Shown here: piece by piece, positions 8,629 through 17,116 of the stretch
How positions within the stretch are numbered: position 1 is the stretch's first letter
How the letters are laid out: each line of letters opens with the position of its first letter
Source of the DNA: an uncultured Muribaculum sp.
GTDB lineage: Bacteria; Bacteroidota; Bacteroidia; Bacteroidales; Muribaculaceae
Length of the DNA stretch: 45,547 bases
Direction of reading: 5' to 3'
Assembly (NCBI RefSeq): GCF_910583865.1
Contig: NZ_CAJTYX010000024.1
Span: 1 to 45,547, forward strand
The notes under the pieces: generated by a model
Told to the model about the DNA's origin: nothing
Database searches by the model: none
What the model saw: only the letters and a program-made list of their open reading frames with translations
Program-made: the position numbers and the translations under genes

Positions 8629-10068
8629 CTATCTTGCCAGCGTGAAGATGAACTTGACACCGTGTGGCCGCACATTGACGGCGTATATGGTACCTCCATG
8701 CAGCTGTACGGCGTTGCGCACGATGGAAAGGCCCAGGCCGGTGCCGCCGATGAGTCGTGAACGTCCTTTGTCGATACGATAGAAACGTTCGAACACTCGT
8801 TCGAGATGTTCTTCCGGAATGCCCGTTCCGTCGTCGGAGATGCTGAATGTGTATGAAGTTGCCGACTCGTCGTCGAGCTGCACGGTGATCGTTGTGCCGT
8901 TGCTATAGGCTATGGCGTTGTCGATCAGGTTGCGGAAGATAGAGCTGATGAATGTACGGTTGCCGGTGATTACGGTATTGTCCGGCACTTTCATGCATAG
9001 CGTGATTCCGGCCTTTCTGAGCTGGTCGGCGACGGATAGATCGATATCATCGATTATCTCACGCAGATCCAGGGGCTCCTTCTCTATGTTGGCGGCACCG
9101 TCGTCCATGCGTGTTATGGCTGATACGTCGTTGAGCAGGTTGGCGAGACGTTCAGTGTGCCGGTAGGCTTTCTCCACGAATTTCCAATGCTTGTCCGGTG
9201 GTAGGTCTCGATGGTCGAGCAGGGTCTCCAGGCATACTTTTATAGAGGCTACGGGGGTCTTTAGCTCGTGGTTTATGTTGTTGGTGAGTTGCTTCTTGAT
9301 GCGTGTCTTTTCCTGCTGTTCATGTATGGCGTTACGATGCTCGCGGTCGCGTTCGGTCATCGTTTGCTGAAGCCGTGCATAAAGGCGGATTATATGCGTC
9401 GATATGCTGCCCAGCTCGTCGTGGGGAAACGCTCCGACATCGTAGACGTTCTCCCCTTTCTCGGCTTTCTCTGCAAACCGGTTGAGGCGCGATATGGTGC
9501 GCCCCAGACTGCGCGTAGCGAAATATCCCAGTATGCTGATGGCCAGAGTGACAGCGGCCATGAACCACAGGAACGAGCTGTCGGCATCGAGCACTTCCTG
9601 CAACGAGACGGAGTATGGCACGGCGGAGCGTACTATCAGGTTGTCGCGTCTGGTAGCGGAATAGAAGTATGTCCGGTCGGTGCTGACCGAATGCCGGCGC
9701 AGTGAAAAGCCGCTACCGGAACGCATCGCATCGTTTATCTCGTGGCGGTTGAGATGGTTCTCGCCGGGAAGTGAATCGAGGGTATTGTCGAACACAAGCG
9801 TCCCGTCGGTGTTGATTACCGATACCCTCAGGCCTGCCATCGGCAGACGCTGACGGGCGATAGTGGCGTTGAAGTCTATCGAATCGGTACACAGGGCATC
9901 TATGAGATGGGCGTTGTAGAGCTGTAGTTCCCCGTTGAGTTTCTCTACTTTGTAGATTTTCTCGCGATGGTATTGGAATGCCACGAAACATCCTACCAGA
10001 ATCCAGGAGAATCCAAGCAGAAGGAAGAAGAGCCGCGTGTGGTAGGAGAATCTAAGTTTGCCAGCCAT
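8629..10068 (-). CDS. Sensor histidine kinase
   Basis: A 479-residue two-component kinase. Membrane segment 1 (about residues 11-31) and segment 2 (about 165-187) flank a periplasmic sensor region of about 130 residues. A HAMP-like linker follows, then the dimerisation/phosphoacceptor domain with INHELKTP (His267), and the ATP-binding domain with N box (RNLIDNAIAYS), G1 (SDDGTGIPEEH) and G2 (GGTGLGLSIV). Its start overlaps the stop of the response regulator gene by 17 bases, so the two are translated as a pair. The gene converges on the phosphate transporter gene; a link to phosphate sensing is possible from position only. The signal is unknown. Confidence 0.92.
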   Translation of the reverse strand: MAGKLRFSYHTRLFFLLLGFSWILVGCFVAFQYHREKIYKVEKLNGELQLYNAHLIDALCTDSIDFNATIARQRLPMAGLRVSVINTDGTLVFDNTLDSLPGENHLNRHEINDAMRSGSGFSLRRHSVSTDRTYFYSATRRDNLIVRSAVPYSVSLQEVLDADSSFLWFMAAVTLAISILGYFATRSLGRTISRLNRFAEKAEKGENVYDVGAFPHDELGSISTHIIRLYARLQQTMTERDREHRNAIHEQQEKTRIKKQLTNNINHELKTPVASIKVCLETLLDHRDLPPDKHWKFVEKAYRHTERLANLLNDVSAITRMDDGAANIEKEPLDLREIIDDIDLSVADQLRKAGITLCMKVPDNTVITGNRTFISSIFRNLIDNAIAYSNGTTITVQLDDESATSYTFSISDDGTGIPEEHLERVFERFYRIDKGRSRLIGGTGLGLSIVRNAVQLHGGTIYAVNVRPHGVKFIFTLAR

Positions 10069-10804
10069 AGCCGTAGCCTGAGCGTGTGACGATCATTTTA
10101 CCATAGCGTCCGAGCTTTGAGCGTAGGCGTGTGATGTTGACATCCACCACACGGTCTACCACTATGATCTCTTCCGGCCATATTCTTTTCAGGAAATCTT
10201 CGCGTGAGAATATTTTTCCGGGATTTTCCAGCATCAGGCAGAGCATTTCGAACTCTTTGCGTGGGAGTTTTACTTCCGTGTCATCGACCATGCAACGTTT
10301 GAGCGACTTGTCGACGGTAAGCCCTTCGAATACTATACGGTCGGATGAGGTTGGATGCGCATGTCGTGGTTGGCTGCGACGCAAGACGCTCTTCACCCTT
10401 GCTATGATGTTGCGGATAGAGTAGGGCTTCGCGATATAGTCGTCGGCTCCGAGATTAAGTCCGTCGACCATGTCATCCTCTGTGTCCTTTGCCGTGCAGA
10501 AAATGACCGGAATGTCGGCGAGAGCCGGGTTCTTCTTGATGATACGAGCCATCTGGAATCCGCTGATTTCGCCCATCATGACATCGAGGAGTATGAGAGA
10601 GTATGATGAAAGATCCATAGCGAGGGCTTCCTCGGCGCTGTAGGCGGTGTCGACACAGTAGCCTTCAAGTTCAAGATTGAACCGGAGTGTGTCGCATAGC
10701 GTGTCCTCGTCGTCTACTACGAGGATTCTGGTGTCGCACGTCGCTTCTTTTTGTGATATCGTCGGTCGGGCCATGATGCTTACGATAGATTGATTGATGG
10801 ACAT
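10052..10804 (-). CDS. OmpR/PhoB-type response regulator
   Basis: About 250 residues with a receiver domain (RILVVDDE, phosphoacceptor Asp in LILLDVMMG, signalling Thr in IFCTAKD, Lys in DDYIAKPYS) and a C-terminal winged helix (LPRKEFEMLCLMLENPGKIFSRE ends the recognition region, then VDVNITRLRSKLG). The frame is open to 10837, but a promoter (10835-10865) predicts transcription from near 10829, so ATG 10804 is chosen; ATG 10774 is an alternative. It activates or represses genes after phosphorylation by the adjacent kinase, with which it overlaps by 17 bases. Confidence 0.92.
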   Translation of the reverse strand: MSINQSIVSIMARPTISQKEATCDTRILVVDDEDTLCDTLRFNLELEGYCVDTAYSAEEALAMDLSSYSLILLDVMMGEISGFQMARIIKKNPALADIPVIFCTAKDTEDDMVDGLNLGADDYIAKPYSIRNIIARVKSVLRRSQPRHAHPTSSDRIVFEGLTVDKSLKRCMVDDTEVKLPRKEFEMLCLMLENPGKIFSREDFLKRIWPEEIIVVDRVVDVNITRLRSKLGRYGKMIVTRSGYGYGWQT

Positions 10805-10834
10805 GTCGCCGGTGACGACATACCTCCATATCGG

Positions 10835-10865
10835 CAAAGTTAAGTAATCCGGAGCATATCATCAA
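10835..10865 (-). promoter_or_regulatory. Promoter of the two-component operon (TTG - 20 nt - TAACTTTG)
   Basis: On the minus strand TAACTTTG lies at 10842-10835 and TTG at 10865-10863, a spacing of 20 bases. The predicted start near 10829 sets the translation start of the response regulator downstream of 10837. Confidence 0.65.
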
Positions 10866-10869
10866 GAAT

Positions 10870-10886
10870 AAGAGGTCGTTAAAAAC
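10870..10886 (+). repeat. AAGAGGTCGTT-type intergenic motif, copy 1
   Basis: AAGAGGTCGTTAAAAAC between pncB and the response regulator gene. Related copies lie at 30359-30376 (reverse), 39907-39923 and 42143-42160, the last one inside a full terminator hairpin. Confidence 0.6.
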
Positions 10887-10924
10887 AATCTCTAATGCTC
10901 AATGACGAATGGCATGTGAACCGG

Positions 10925-12130
10925 TCAATGTGGGATATGAAGTGTTTCCATAAAGCGTCTTACGGTAGCCGGATTGCCGGTGTATTTTCCGTGATCTTCG
11001 CTTAACTTGCATGTATCCAGGTAGAACGGCCATGATTCGGTTATTTTCACTGCCACGAGCTTTATCACGATATTCATGGGCTTGACCCCTGGGAAATCGT
11101 TGGTGAAGTGAGTGCCGATGCCGAACGACGGCTGGCATTTTCCTGCGGCATAGCGCTGGAGTTCTATGGCGGAATCGACGTTGAGTCCGTTGCTGAACAC
11201 TATCAGCTTTGTGCGCGGGTCAATTTTCAGTGAGCGGTATTTCTCGATTATCAGGTCGAGCTGCTCGCGGTTGTCACCGCTGTCGACACGCAATCCTTTG
11301 AACATGTTGGCGTAATCCTCCGAGAAATTGAGGCTGAATATGCGCCATCCGTATGTATCGTAGAGGAAGGTGCCGAGTGCTCCGCGATAGGTGTCGGCCC
11401 ATACCTTCATCGCCAGATAGTTTGCCATCTGTGGGCCGTACATCCCGGCGATGGCGCATATTAATTCATGGGCCATCGTCCCAATTGGCGTGAGGTCATG
11501 CTTCATTGCGAGATATACGTTGCTTGTGCCGATGAATCGTCCCGGACCTCCGGCATCGTCGCTACATGATTTCATGGCCTCTACCGCTATGTCCTGTGAC
11601 TTGAATGAGGCTCTGCGGCGTGTGCCGAAATCGCTGAAGATGCATCCGGCGTCGATGAGCCGTCGCGCTTTCTGCCAGGAGCTTTTGCGGTGGGAATCAT
11701 AATCGAGCCTGGGTGCCGTGCCTGTCATCATATAGTAAAGTTCCGAGATTATGGCAAGCACTTTTACCTCAAGCATTATCGTATTGCTCCAGCATCCCTC
11801 GAATTCCACGTGGAGATGCCCTTCCGCGTCCTGCATGGCTGTCACGCATCGGCTGTCATAGCGGAAACCTTTCAGGAAACTATAGAACCATGAAGGAATA
11901 TACCGGCATCTACGTTGCATGAAATCAATCTCTTCGTCGGTGATGACCACGGATTCAAGCATGGCGATCTGGCGCATCAGTTCGTCGGCGAATCCGGTAG
12001 GATAGACCGTGTTTGAGCGGTCTATAAACTCATATTTGACCTGAGTGCGCGGATAATGCTCGATTACGGCGCAGCACATTGTGAATTTATATAAGTCGTC
12101 GTCGGTAAAATGTTTGATTATCTGGTCCAT
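10925..12130 (-). CDS. pncB: Nicotinate phosphoribosyltransferase
   Basis: Salvages nicotinate to nicotinate mononucleotide with PRPP and ATP for NAD synthesis, in the cytoplasm. The start at 12130 (MDQIIKHFTDDDLYKF) is chosen because the family begins at this point with the conserved DLYKFTM; the frame is open 14 codons further up. Visible motifs are DLYKFTMCCAV, TGTAPRLDYDSHRKSSWQKA, FSDFGTRRRASF (phosphoribosyl site region), GTSNVYLAM, GTMAHE and RVDSGD. The 401-residue length is standard for the bacterial PncB type. It lies downstream of the YdeI-like gene but a hairpin at 12233-12259 separates them, so it may have its own promoter. Confidence 0.95.
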   Translation of the reverse strand: MDQIIKHFTDDDLYKFTMCCAVIEHYPRTQVKYEFIDRSNTVYPTGFADELMRQIAMLESVVITDEEIDFMQRRCRYIPSWFYSFLKGFRYDSRCVTAMQDAEGHLHVEFEGCWSNTIMLEVKVLAIISELYYMMTGTAPRLDYDSHRKSSWQKARRLIDAGCIFSDFGTRRRASFKSQDIAVEAMKSCSDDAGGPGRFIGTSNVYLAMKHDLTPIGTMAHELICAIAGMYGPQMANYLAMKVWADTYRGALGTFLYDTYGWRIFSLNFSEDYANMFKGLRVDSGDNREQLDLIIEKYRSLKIDPRTKLIVFSNGLNVDSAIELQRYAAGKCQPSFGIGTHFTNDFPGVKPMNIVIKLVAVKITESWPFYLDTCKLSEDHGKYTGNPATVRRFMETLHIPH

Positions 12131-12232
12131 ATAGTTATAGCTGACGGATGAAACGAACGGTAAATCTATCAACTATAACGCAACAAGTTCATGTCAGGTT
12201 TATGCTGATGAATAAAGTCCGGGACCGATTTT

Positions 12233-12259
12233 AGAGGGCCGTACAATTGTACAACCTCT
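12233..12259 (-). promoter_or_regulatory. Palindrome between the YdeI-like gene and pncB
   Basis: The perfect 12-base palindrome GTACAATTGTAC (12241-12252) sits inside a longer dyad (AGAGG at 12233-12237, CCTCT at 12255-12259). It can be a weak terminator for the upstream gene or an operator in front of pncB; the sequence does not decide between these. Confidence 0.4.
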
Positions 12260-12288
12260 TAGACACCTCTCTTGGAATGAAGTCGTGG

Positions 12289-12858
12289 TCAATAGGCGAT
12301 CAATCGTCCGCAGTCATTCCAATCGCCTATCATTATGCCTTTTTCAGAGGCTTCGATAAGTTTCTTCAGACGGGAATCGAATAGTTGGCGACACGGTTTT
12401 ACTCTCTGGATATTGTCGATTCTGACACGGCGATAGAGTGGATGAAATGTATTGAAGTTGGCCCATGCGTTAGTGTTGCTCTTGAACTCGGCGAGGATTT
12501 CCGGGATTATCTCGAAATCCCCGGTCAGTGCCGGACAGGCATCACGCCCGGTTTGGGTCATAAGGCCGAGAGCTTCAAGTCGGCGCACGCGTTCCTTGTT
12601 AAGTTCAGTCCAGCGGCTCCCTTTGGCTCTCTTGCTGAAACGCTGGATTGTAGTTCCGCCAACATTCTTGACGGTCGAGTCGATCCATCCGAAACATAGC
12701 GCTTCCTCTACGGCATCAAGATACCATAGACCCTCTGAAGGAGGTGTCTTGCCACGTTTCGTACTCACCCAGCATTCTTTCTCTGTCTGATGATTCTTAA
12801 TGAGCCATTCACGGAAATCCTGGCGGTCGGTAATAGAAAGTATATTCGTAGGTTTCAT
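12289..12858 (-). CDS. YdeI/OmpD-associated family protein
   Basis: A 189-residue cytoplasmic protein with the features of the YdeI or OmpD-associated family: an N-terminal FREWLIKNH segment, YLDAVEEALCFGWIDSTVK, QRFSKRAKGSRWTELNKERVRRLEALGLMT, and a C-terminal helical segment. Family members are linked in the literature to stress or antimicrobial-peptide tolerance, but no biochemical reaction is known to me. It is first in a minus-strand group ahead of pncB. Confidence 0.8.
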   Translation of the reverse strand: MKPTNILSITDRQDFREWLIKNHQTEKECWVSTKRGKTPPSEGLWYLDAVEEALCFGWIDSTVKNVGGTTIQRFSKRAKGSRWTELNKERVRRLEALGLMTQTGRDACPALTGDFEIIPEILAEFKSNTNAWANFNTFHPLYRRVRIDNIQRVKPCRQLFDSRLKKLIEASEKGIMIGDWNDCGRLIAY

Positions 12859-13048
12859 CGTCTGGGATTTACTTGATCAAAGATACGGATAAGTCGAGCG
12901 CAAAACAAATTTTATTTGATTTTGCCATGTTTTGCTTTGTTACGCCAGGGTGGCTGAGCATGTTTTTTGCTTTGTCGTGGGGCCGAAATTTCGCCTACAC
13001 ACAGGTGGAATAATTGACGGATACGCAAATATCAGTCTCATTAAATTG

Positions 13049-13068
13049 TATGATACAAAAGTATCATA
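13049..13068 (+). promoter_or_regulatory. Operator-like inverted repeat upstream of the sigma-factor operon
   Basis: TATGATAC - AAAA - GTATCATA, perfect 8-base arms, 34 bases upstream of the -7 element. Its symmetry, size and place fit a dimeric regulator site at or above the -33 region. Confidence 0.45.
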
Positions 13069-13101
13069 AATTTGATATATCTGGTATTTAGTGGTTTAGT
13101 A

Positions 13102-13137
13102 TAAATTTGTCTCAATGCAATGTTCTGAGACAAATTT
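13102..13137 (+). promoter_or_regulatory. -7 element and overlapping inverted repeat, sigma-factor operon
   Basis: TAAATTTG at 13102-13109 fits the -7 consensus. It overlaps a perfect 12-base inverted repeat (AAATTTGTCTCA 13103-13114 with TGAGACAAATTT 13126-13137, 11-base spacer) that spans the expected transcription start, a place where a repressor could act. Confidence 0.5.
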
Positions 13138-13298
13138 TAGCTTAAAAACCGAGGAATTTATTTTTGAGGGAAATAATTTTGCGGTGTGACGGGACAACGG
13201 AAGCAATTCCGGAACTGTCGCGAAAACTTACGCGGATGGACATTACTCCGCCAATCTCCAGAAAATTCTTAACCTGCTAAACCAACCAACACCTCACC

Positions 13299-13805
13299 AT
13301 GACACCGACCTCAACATTCCAGGAAGTCTATGTCCAATATCATCCTCAGGTACTACGTTACATCACGTGGCGTATACTTGACAAAGAGGATGCACGCGAC
13401 CTTGCGCACGACGTGTTCCTGCGCCTTCTTGAATATGCTCCGGCGCAATATCAGTCCGACCTCAGGTTCCTGATTTTCCGCATTGCCAATAACGTAGTCA
13501 ATTCCTATCTGCGCCGCTACTACGTGCGCAAGGAATATGCCGATGACTGCGTAGCTTCGGCATCGATGTCTGACGCCACAGTAGACATACTTCCTGAAAT
13601 CTATTCCCGTGATCTTAGCCTCTTGGAACAGAGTATAGTATCACGCTTGCCTGAAAAACGCCGTGCGGTCTATTCCCTGCGTCGTTATCAGGAGAAAACC
13701 GCCGACGAGATCGCTCAGATCCTCTCCCTCTCTCGGCGCACGGTCGACACACACCTCTACCTTGCGTTCAAGGTCATGCGCACCAAGATGAAGGACGTGA
13801 TTTAG
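13299..13805 (+). CDS. ECF-type RNA polymerase sigma factor
   Basis: A 168-residue sigma-70 family protein with only regions 2 and 4. Region 2 (about residues 8-75) includes LRYITWRILDKEDARDLAHD and VFLRLLE; region 4 (about 112-165) includes LPEKRRAVYSLRRYQEKTADEIAQILSL ending in a helix-turn-helix. It directs RNA polymerase to specific promoters, most likely of the downstream SusC/SusD genes. It precedes susC by 75 bases in the same direction. In most Bacteroidetes loci of this type a FecR-like anti-sigma factor follows; here none is present. Confidence 0.92.
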   Translation: MTPTSTFQEVYVQYHPQVLRYITWRILDKEDARDLAHDVFLRLLEYAPAQYQSDLRFLIFRIANNVVNSYLRRYYVRKEYADDCVASASMSDATVDILPEIYSRDLSLLEQSIVSRLPEKRRAVYSLRRYQEKTADEIAQILSLSRRTVDTHLYLAFKVMRTKMKDVI

Positions 13806-13880
13806 AGGGAGTTTACTAAAGGCCCTATTATTCGTAAAATAAACTAAGAAATCATATTCACCTAAATCCAAATTATTCAC

Positions 13881-16800
13881 ATGATTGACAAAGGAAAAAG
13901 ATGGTCATCACGCACTGTTGTGCTCACTATGGCCACGGCTGCTATGCTTGGAGGCGCCCCTATGGCCGCCGAGGCTGCGGCTGCTCCCGCGACTGCCTCA
14001 CAGGCGGCCGACGTCACAGTAAGGGGAACCGTTGTCGATGCCACCGGCGAGCCGATTATCGGTGCCAGTGTCATGATCAAGGGCACATCTAAAGGTGCCG
14101 CCACGGATCTCGACGGCAACTTCCAAATCCCCGGCGCTCCCGCTAAAGGCGTGCTTACGGTATCCTATATCGGCTGCAAACCCGCTGAGATAAAGCTTGA
14201 CGGACGAAGCGACTATGAAATCACACTTGAAGAGGACAATGCGATGCTCGAAGAGGTGGTGGTGGTCGGCTACGGCACTCAGAAGAAAGCCACTCTCACC
14301 GGTTCCGTAGCTGTGGTCGGTGCGGAGCAGCTGTCCAACAAAGGCACGCTTTCCAGCCCCGTACAGGCTCTCCAGGGCCAGGTGCCAGGTGTCATCATCA
14401 CTCGCGCCAACTCAGCCCCGGGCGATGAAGGCTGGGATCTGAAGCTTCGCGGTTCCGTATCAAAAAATGCTGCCGCACCTCTGATTATTATCGACGGCGT
14501 AGAGTATGAGAGCGTCAACGACCTCCGCCTCATCAACCCTTCCGACATCGAGAGCATGAACTTCCTCAAAGATGCCGCCGCTTCAATCTACGGTAGCAAG
14601 GCTGCCGGCGGTGTCGTCCTCGTCACCACCAAGAAAGCCAAGGAAGGCAAAGTGAAGGTCGACTACAGCGGTTCGTATACTTTCAAACATATCGGACTCC
14701 GTGCCAAGACCATGACTCTCGACCAATGGGCAAACGGCGTTCTGGAGGTACTTGAAAACGATCTTGACAATCCCGAAGGAAACGTATGGTATAAATATGC
14801 CAACTTGGCTCGTAGATATCACGGGTCATGGATCGACGGCAATCCACTCGGCATGAACAAGGTCGATGACATGGTATTCTTCGACACCGACTGGAACGAC
14901 GTGATGTGGGGCGATTCCTACTCTACCAATCATGAACTTTCCGTGTCCGGAGGCAGCGACAAGAATGTCTACCGCTTCTCACTCGGATACATGTACGACG
15001 ACTCTAACCTCAAGTGGGGTAACAACCATAACCAGCGCGTCAACCTACGATTGAACAACACAATGCAGCTTGCCCCGAACTTCTCGTTGCAGAGCGTCAT
15101 AGCCTATAACCGTCAGGACCAGGTGGCTCCCACAGAAATCAACGCCGCATTGAAGGCCAATCAGGCGCAGCCCGGTTTCCCGACATCCACCATCAGCGGC
15201 AAACCCTATGCCTGGGGCGAGGACTGGTTTGCGCCAAACTGGCTCGCTGAGCTTGGCGGCGACAATAAACTCAAAGTAAACGCCGTCAACATAAGCGAGA
15301 CTCTGCGTTATGAAATCATTCCCGGACTCTCGGCCAACGCGGTGCTCGGCTACAACCATTCCGGTGCCGTGCGCGACACCAAACGCCTACAGGTAGATTT
15401 CTACAATTATAATGATACGTTCGAGGTCTCGAGTCCCTCCAAAACCGACGATACCTATTACGAGAAAGGATCATCATATACCGACTTCTATTCGGTGCAG
15501 GGATACCTCAACTGGAACAAGACCTTCCGTGAGATCCACGACGTGACCTTGATGGCCGGCGTTCAGTACAACATGAAACAGTACGAATGGACCCGCGTGA
15601 AGATCCAGAACAACGAGCCTACCCTCGAGGTGCCCAAAGGCTCCGGAACTATCGACATAAACAAGGCCGAGAAGTGGGAAGAGGCCATCATGTCATATTA
15701 CGGACGTTTCAACTACGCCTACAAGTCGAAATACATGCTTGAAGGCCAGTTCCGCTACGACGGCAGCTCGAAGTTCCAGGCCGACAACCGCTGGGCGTTC
15801 TTCTGGGGGGCATCTCTCGGATGGCGCATCTCGCAGGAGAAGTTCCTGGACTGGAGCCGCGGATTCCTCGACGACCTCAAGCTCCGCGCTTCCTACGGCA
15901 ATGTAGGCAACCAGGCAGGTATCGACCGTTACTCCGGGGTCATGCTCTGGAAGTTGGAGTCGCAGGGCAAAAACCTTATCGGCGGTAATCTTGTCAGCAC
16001 GCTCGACACAAACGGAAAGCTTGTCAGCACCGACCGCACATGGGAACGCATCCACAATTACAACGTGGCTGTTGACTTCTCCCTGTTCAACAACCGACTC
16101 TCCGGTACCGGCGAGGCATTCTGGAAACACACCGACAACATGCTTATCGACGTGGTATATCCCGGAATCCTCGGCGACAAGGCGCCTACCGCCAATAAAG
16201 GAAAATTCAAGGCGTGGGGTTATGAGGGACAGATCACATGGCGCGACCGTATCGGCAATGTCAACTATCATATAGGCGGGTCGTTCACTTATGCCGACAA
16301 CGAACTTGTCGACAACGGAGGCAGCGGCGTAAAGGGAGGCGGCATCAAGTCCGACCGCGAGGGATATCCGCTCCGTTCGGTGTGGGGACTCAAATATTGC
16401 GGAAAGATCCAGACCGAAGAGCAACTCGAGAAATACAAGGCACGCTACGCCGAGACATCGACCATCGGAAATATCTCGAAACTGCGTCTGGGCGACAACA
16501 TGTTCGAGGATGTCAACAAAGATGGGCAGCTCACGGCCGAGGATCTCGTGTATCTCGGTACCGACGACCCCAAAATACAGTTCTCGTTCAATGCCGGTCT
16601 GGAATGGCGCGGATTTGACATCAACGTGATTTTCCAGGGTGCTGCAAAACGCACGATTTTCCGCTGCGAGAACGACAAGAATTCACTCGATATCTGGCAG
16701 ATTCCTATGCGTGACCTCTATATGAACGGCGGTTCACAATGGATCGGCAACGTCTGGAGCAAGGAAAATCCCAACGGACGCTATCCTCAGCTCACATCCT

Positions 16801-17096
16801 CATCGACCGGCGGAGCCGATGTCAACAACTACAACTATCAGTGCTCTTCATGGTCGGTCAATGACGGCAGCTATCTGCGACTCAAGAATCTCACTATCGG
16901 TTATACCATACCGCAGAATGTAATCAAAAAGACAAAGGTACTCTCCAACGTACGTTTCTACGCCACCGGCACCGACCTCTGGGAAATCAGCCATATCAAC
17001 GATGGATGGGATCCGGAAGGCTCCAGCAACATGAGCGGACTCAACCGCTACCCGTTCCTGCGCACATGGACTGTAGGCGCCAACCTCACTTTCTAA
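13881..17096 (+). CDS. SusC-like TonB-dependent outer-membrane glycan transporter
   Basis: A 1071-residue barrel that imports oligosaccharides with energy from TonB. Order of domains: signal peptide (about 1-32), carboxypeptidase-regulatory-like domain (about 45-120; VRGTVVDATGEPIIGASVMIKG), a TonB-box-like acidic segment (LEEVVVVGYGTQKKATLTGSV), plug domain (about 130-240; RGSVSKNAAAPLIIIDGVEY, DAAASIYGSKAAGGVVLVTTKK) and the beta-barrel ending in LRTWTVGANLTF. No STN domain is visible before the regulatory-like domain, so direct contact with an anti-sigma factor in the usual way is not expected. It forms a complex with the SusD-like lipoprotein that follows 20 bases later. Confidence 0.96.
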   Translation: MIDKGKRWSSRTVVLTMATAAMLGGAPMAAEAAAAPATASQAADVTVRGTVVDATGEPIIGASVMIKGTSKGAATDLDGNFQIPGAPAKGVLTVSYIGCKPAEIKLDGRSDYEITLEEDNAMLEEVVVVGYGTQKKATLTGSVAVVGAEQLSNKGTLSSPVQALQGQVPGVIITRANSAPGDEGWDLKLRGSVSKNAAAPLIIIDGVEYESVNDLRLINPSDIESMNFLKDAAASIYGSKAAGGVVLVTTKKAKEGKVKVDYSGSYTFKHIGLRAKTMTLDQWANGVLEVLENDLDNPEGNVWYKYANLARRYHGSWIDGNPLGMNKVDDMVFFDTDWNDVMWGDSYSTNHELSVSGGSDKNVYRFSLGYMYDDSNLKWGNNHNQRVNLRLNNTMQLAPNFSLQSVIAYNRQDQVAPTEINAALKANQAQPGFPTSTISGKPYAWGEDWFAPNWLAELGGDNKLKVNAVNISETLRYEIIPGLSANAVLGYNHSGAVRDTKRLQVDFYNYNDTFEVSSPSKTDDTYYEKGSSYTDFYSVQGYLNWNKTFREIHDVTLMAGVQYNMKQYEWTRVKIQNNEPTLEVPKGSGTIDINKAEKWEEAIMSYYGRFNYAYKSKYMLEGQFRYDGSSKFQADNRWAFFWGASLGWRISQEKFLDWSRGFLDDLKLRASYGNVGNQAGIDRYSGVMLWKLESQGKNLIGGNLVSTLDTNGKLVSTDRTWERIHNYNVAVDFSLFNNRLSGTGEAFWKHTDNMLIDVVYPGILGDKAPTANKGKFKAWGYEGQITWRDRIGNVNYHIGGSFTYADNELVDNGGSGVKGGGIKSDREGYPLRSVWGLKYCGKIQTEEQLEKYKARYAETSTIGNISKLRLGDNMFEDVNKDGQLTAEDLVYLGTDDPKIQFSFNAGLEWRGFDINVIFQGAAKRTIFRCENDKNSLDIWQIPMRDLYMNGGSQWIGNVWSKENPNGRYPQLTSSSTGGADVNNYNYQCSSWSVNDGSYLRLKNLTIGYTIPQNVIKKTKVLSNVRFYATGTDLWEISHINDGWDPEGSSNMSGLNRYPFLRTWTVGANLTF

Positions 17097-17116
17097 CATT
17101 GAATACCGTAACTACA

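Larger units (their letters stand above)
12859..13298. other. 440-bp intergenic region between divergent units
   Basis: AT-rich sequence separating the YdeI-like gene (minus) from the sigma-factor operon (plus). It holds two inverted repeats (13049-13068 and 13103-13137) and a TAAATTTG -7 element (13102-13109) for the sigma-factor operon. I see no ORF with coding character and no RNA gene in it. The leader of the sigma gene from about 13115 would be 180 bases long. Confidence 0.6.

Noticed and set aside
8629..10804. Naming the two-component pair PhoR/PhoB because of the adjacent phosphate permease
   Set aside because: The permease gene is convergent, not in the operon, and the sensor domain gives no hint of phosphate; the symbols were left empty.
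17006..17116. Upstream extension of the SusD frame
   Set aside because: It overlaps susC in another frame and lacks a signal peptide; ATG 17117 starts a classical lipoprotein signal.
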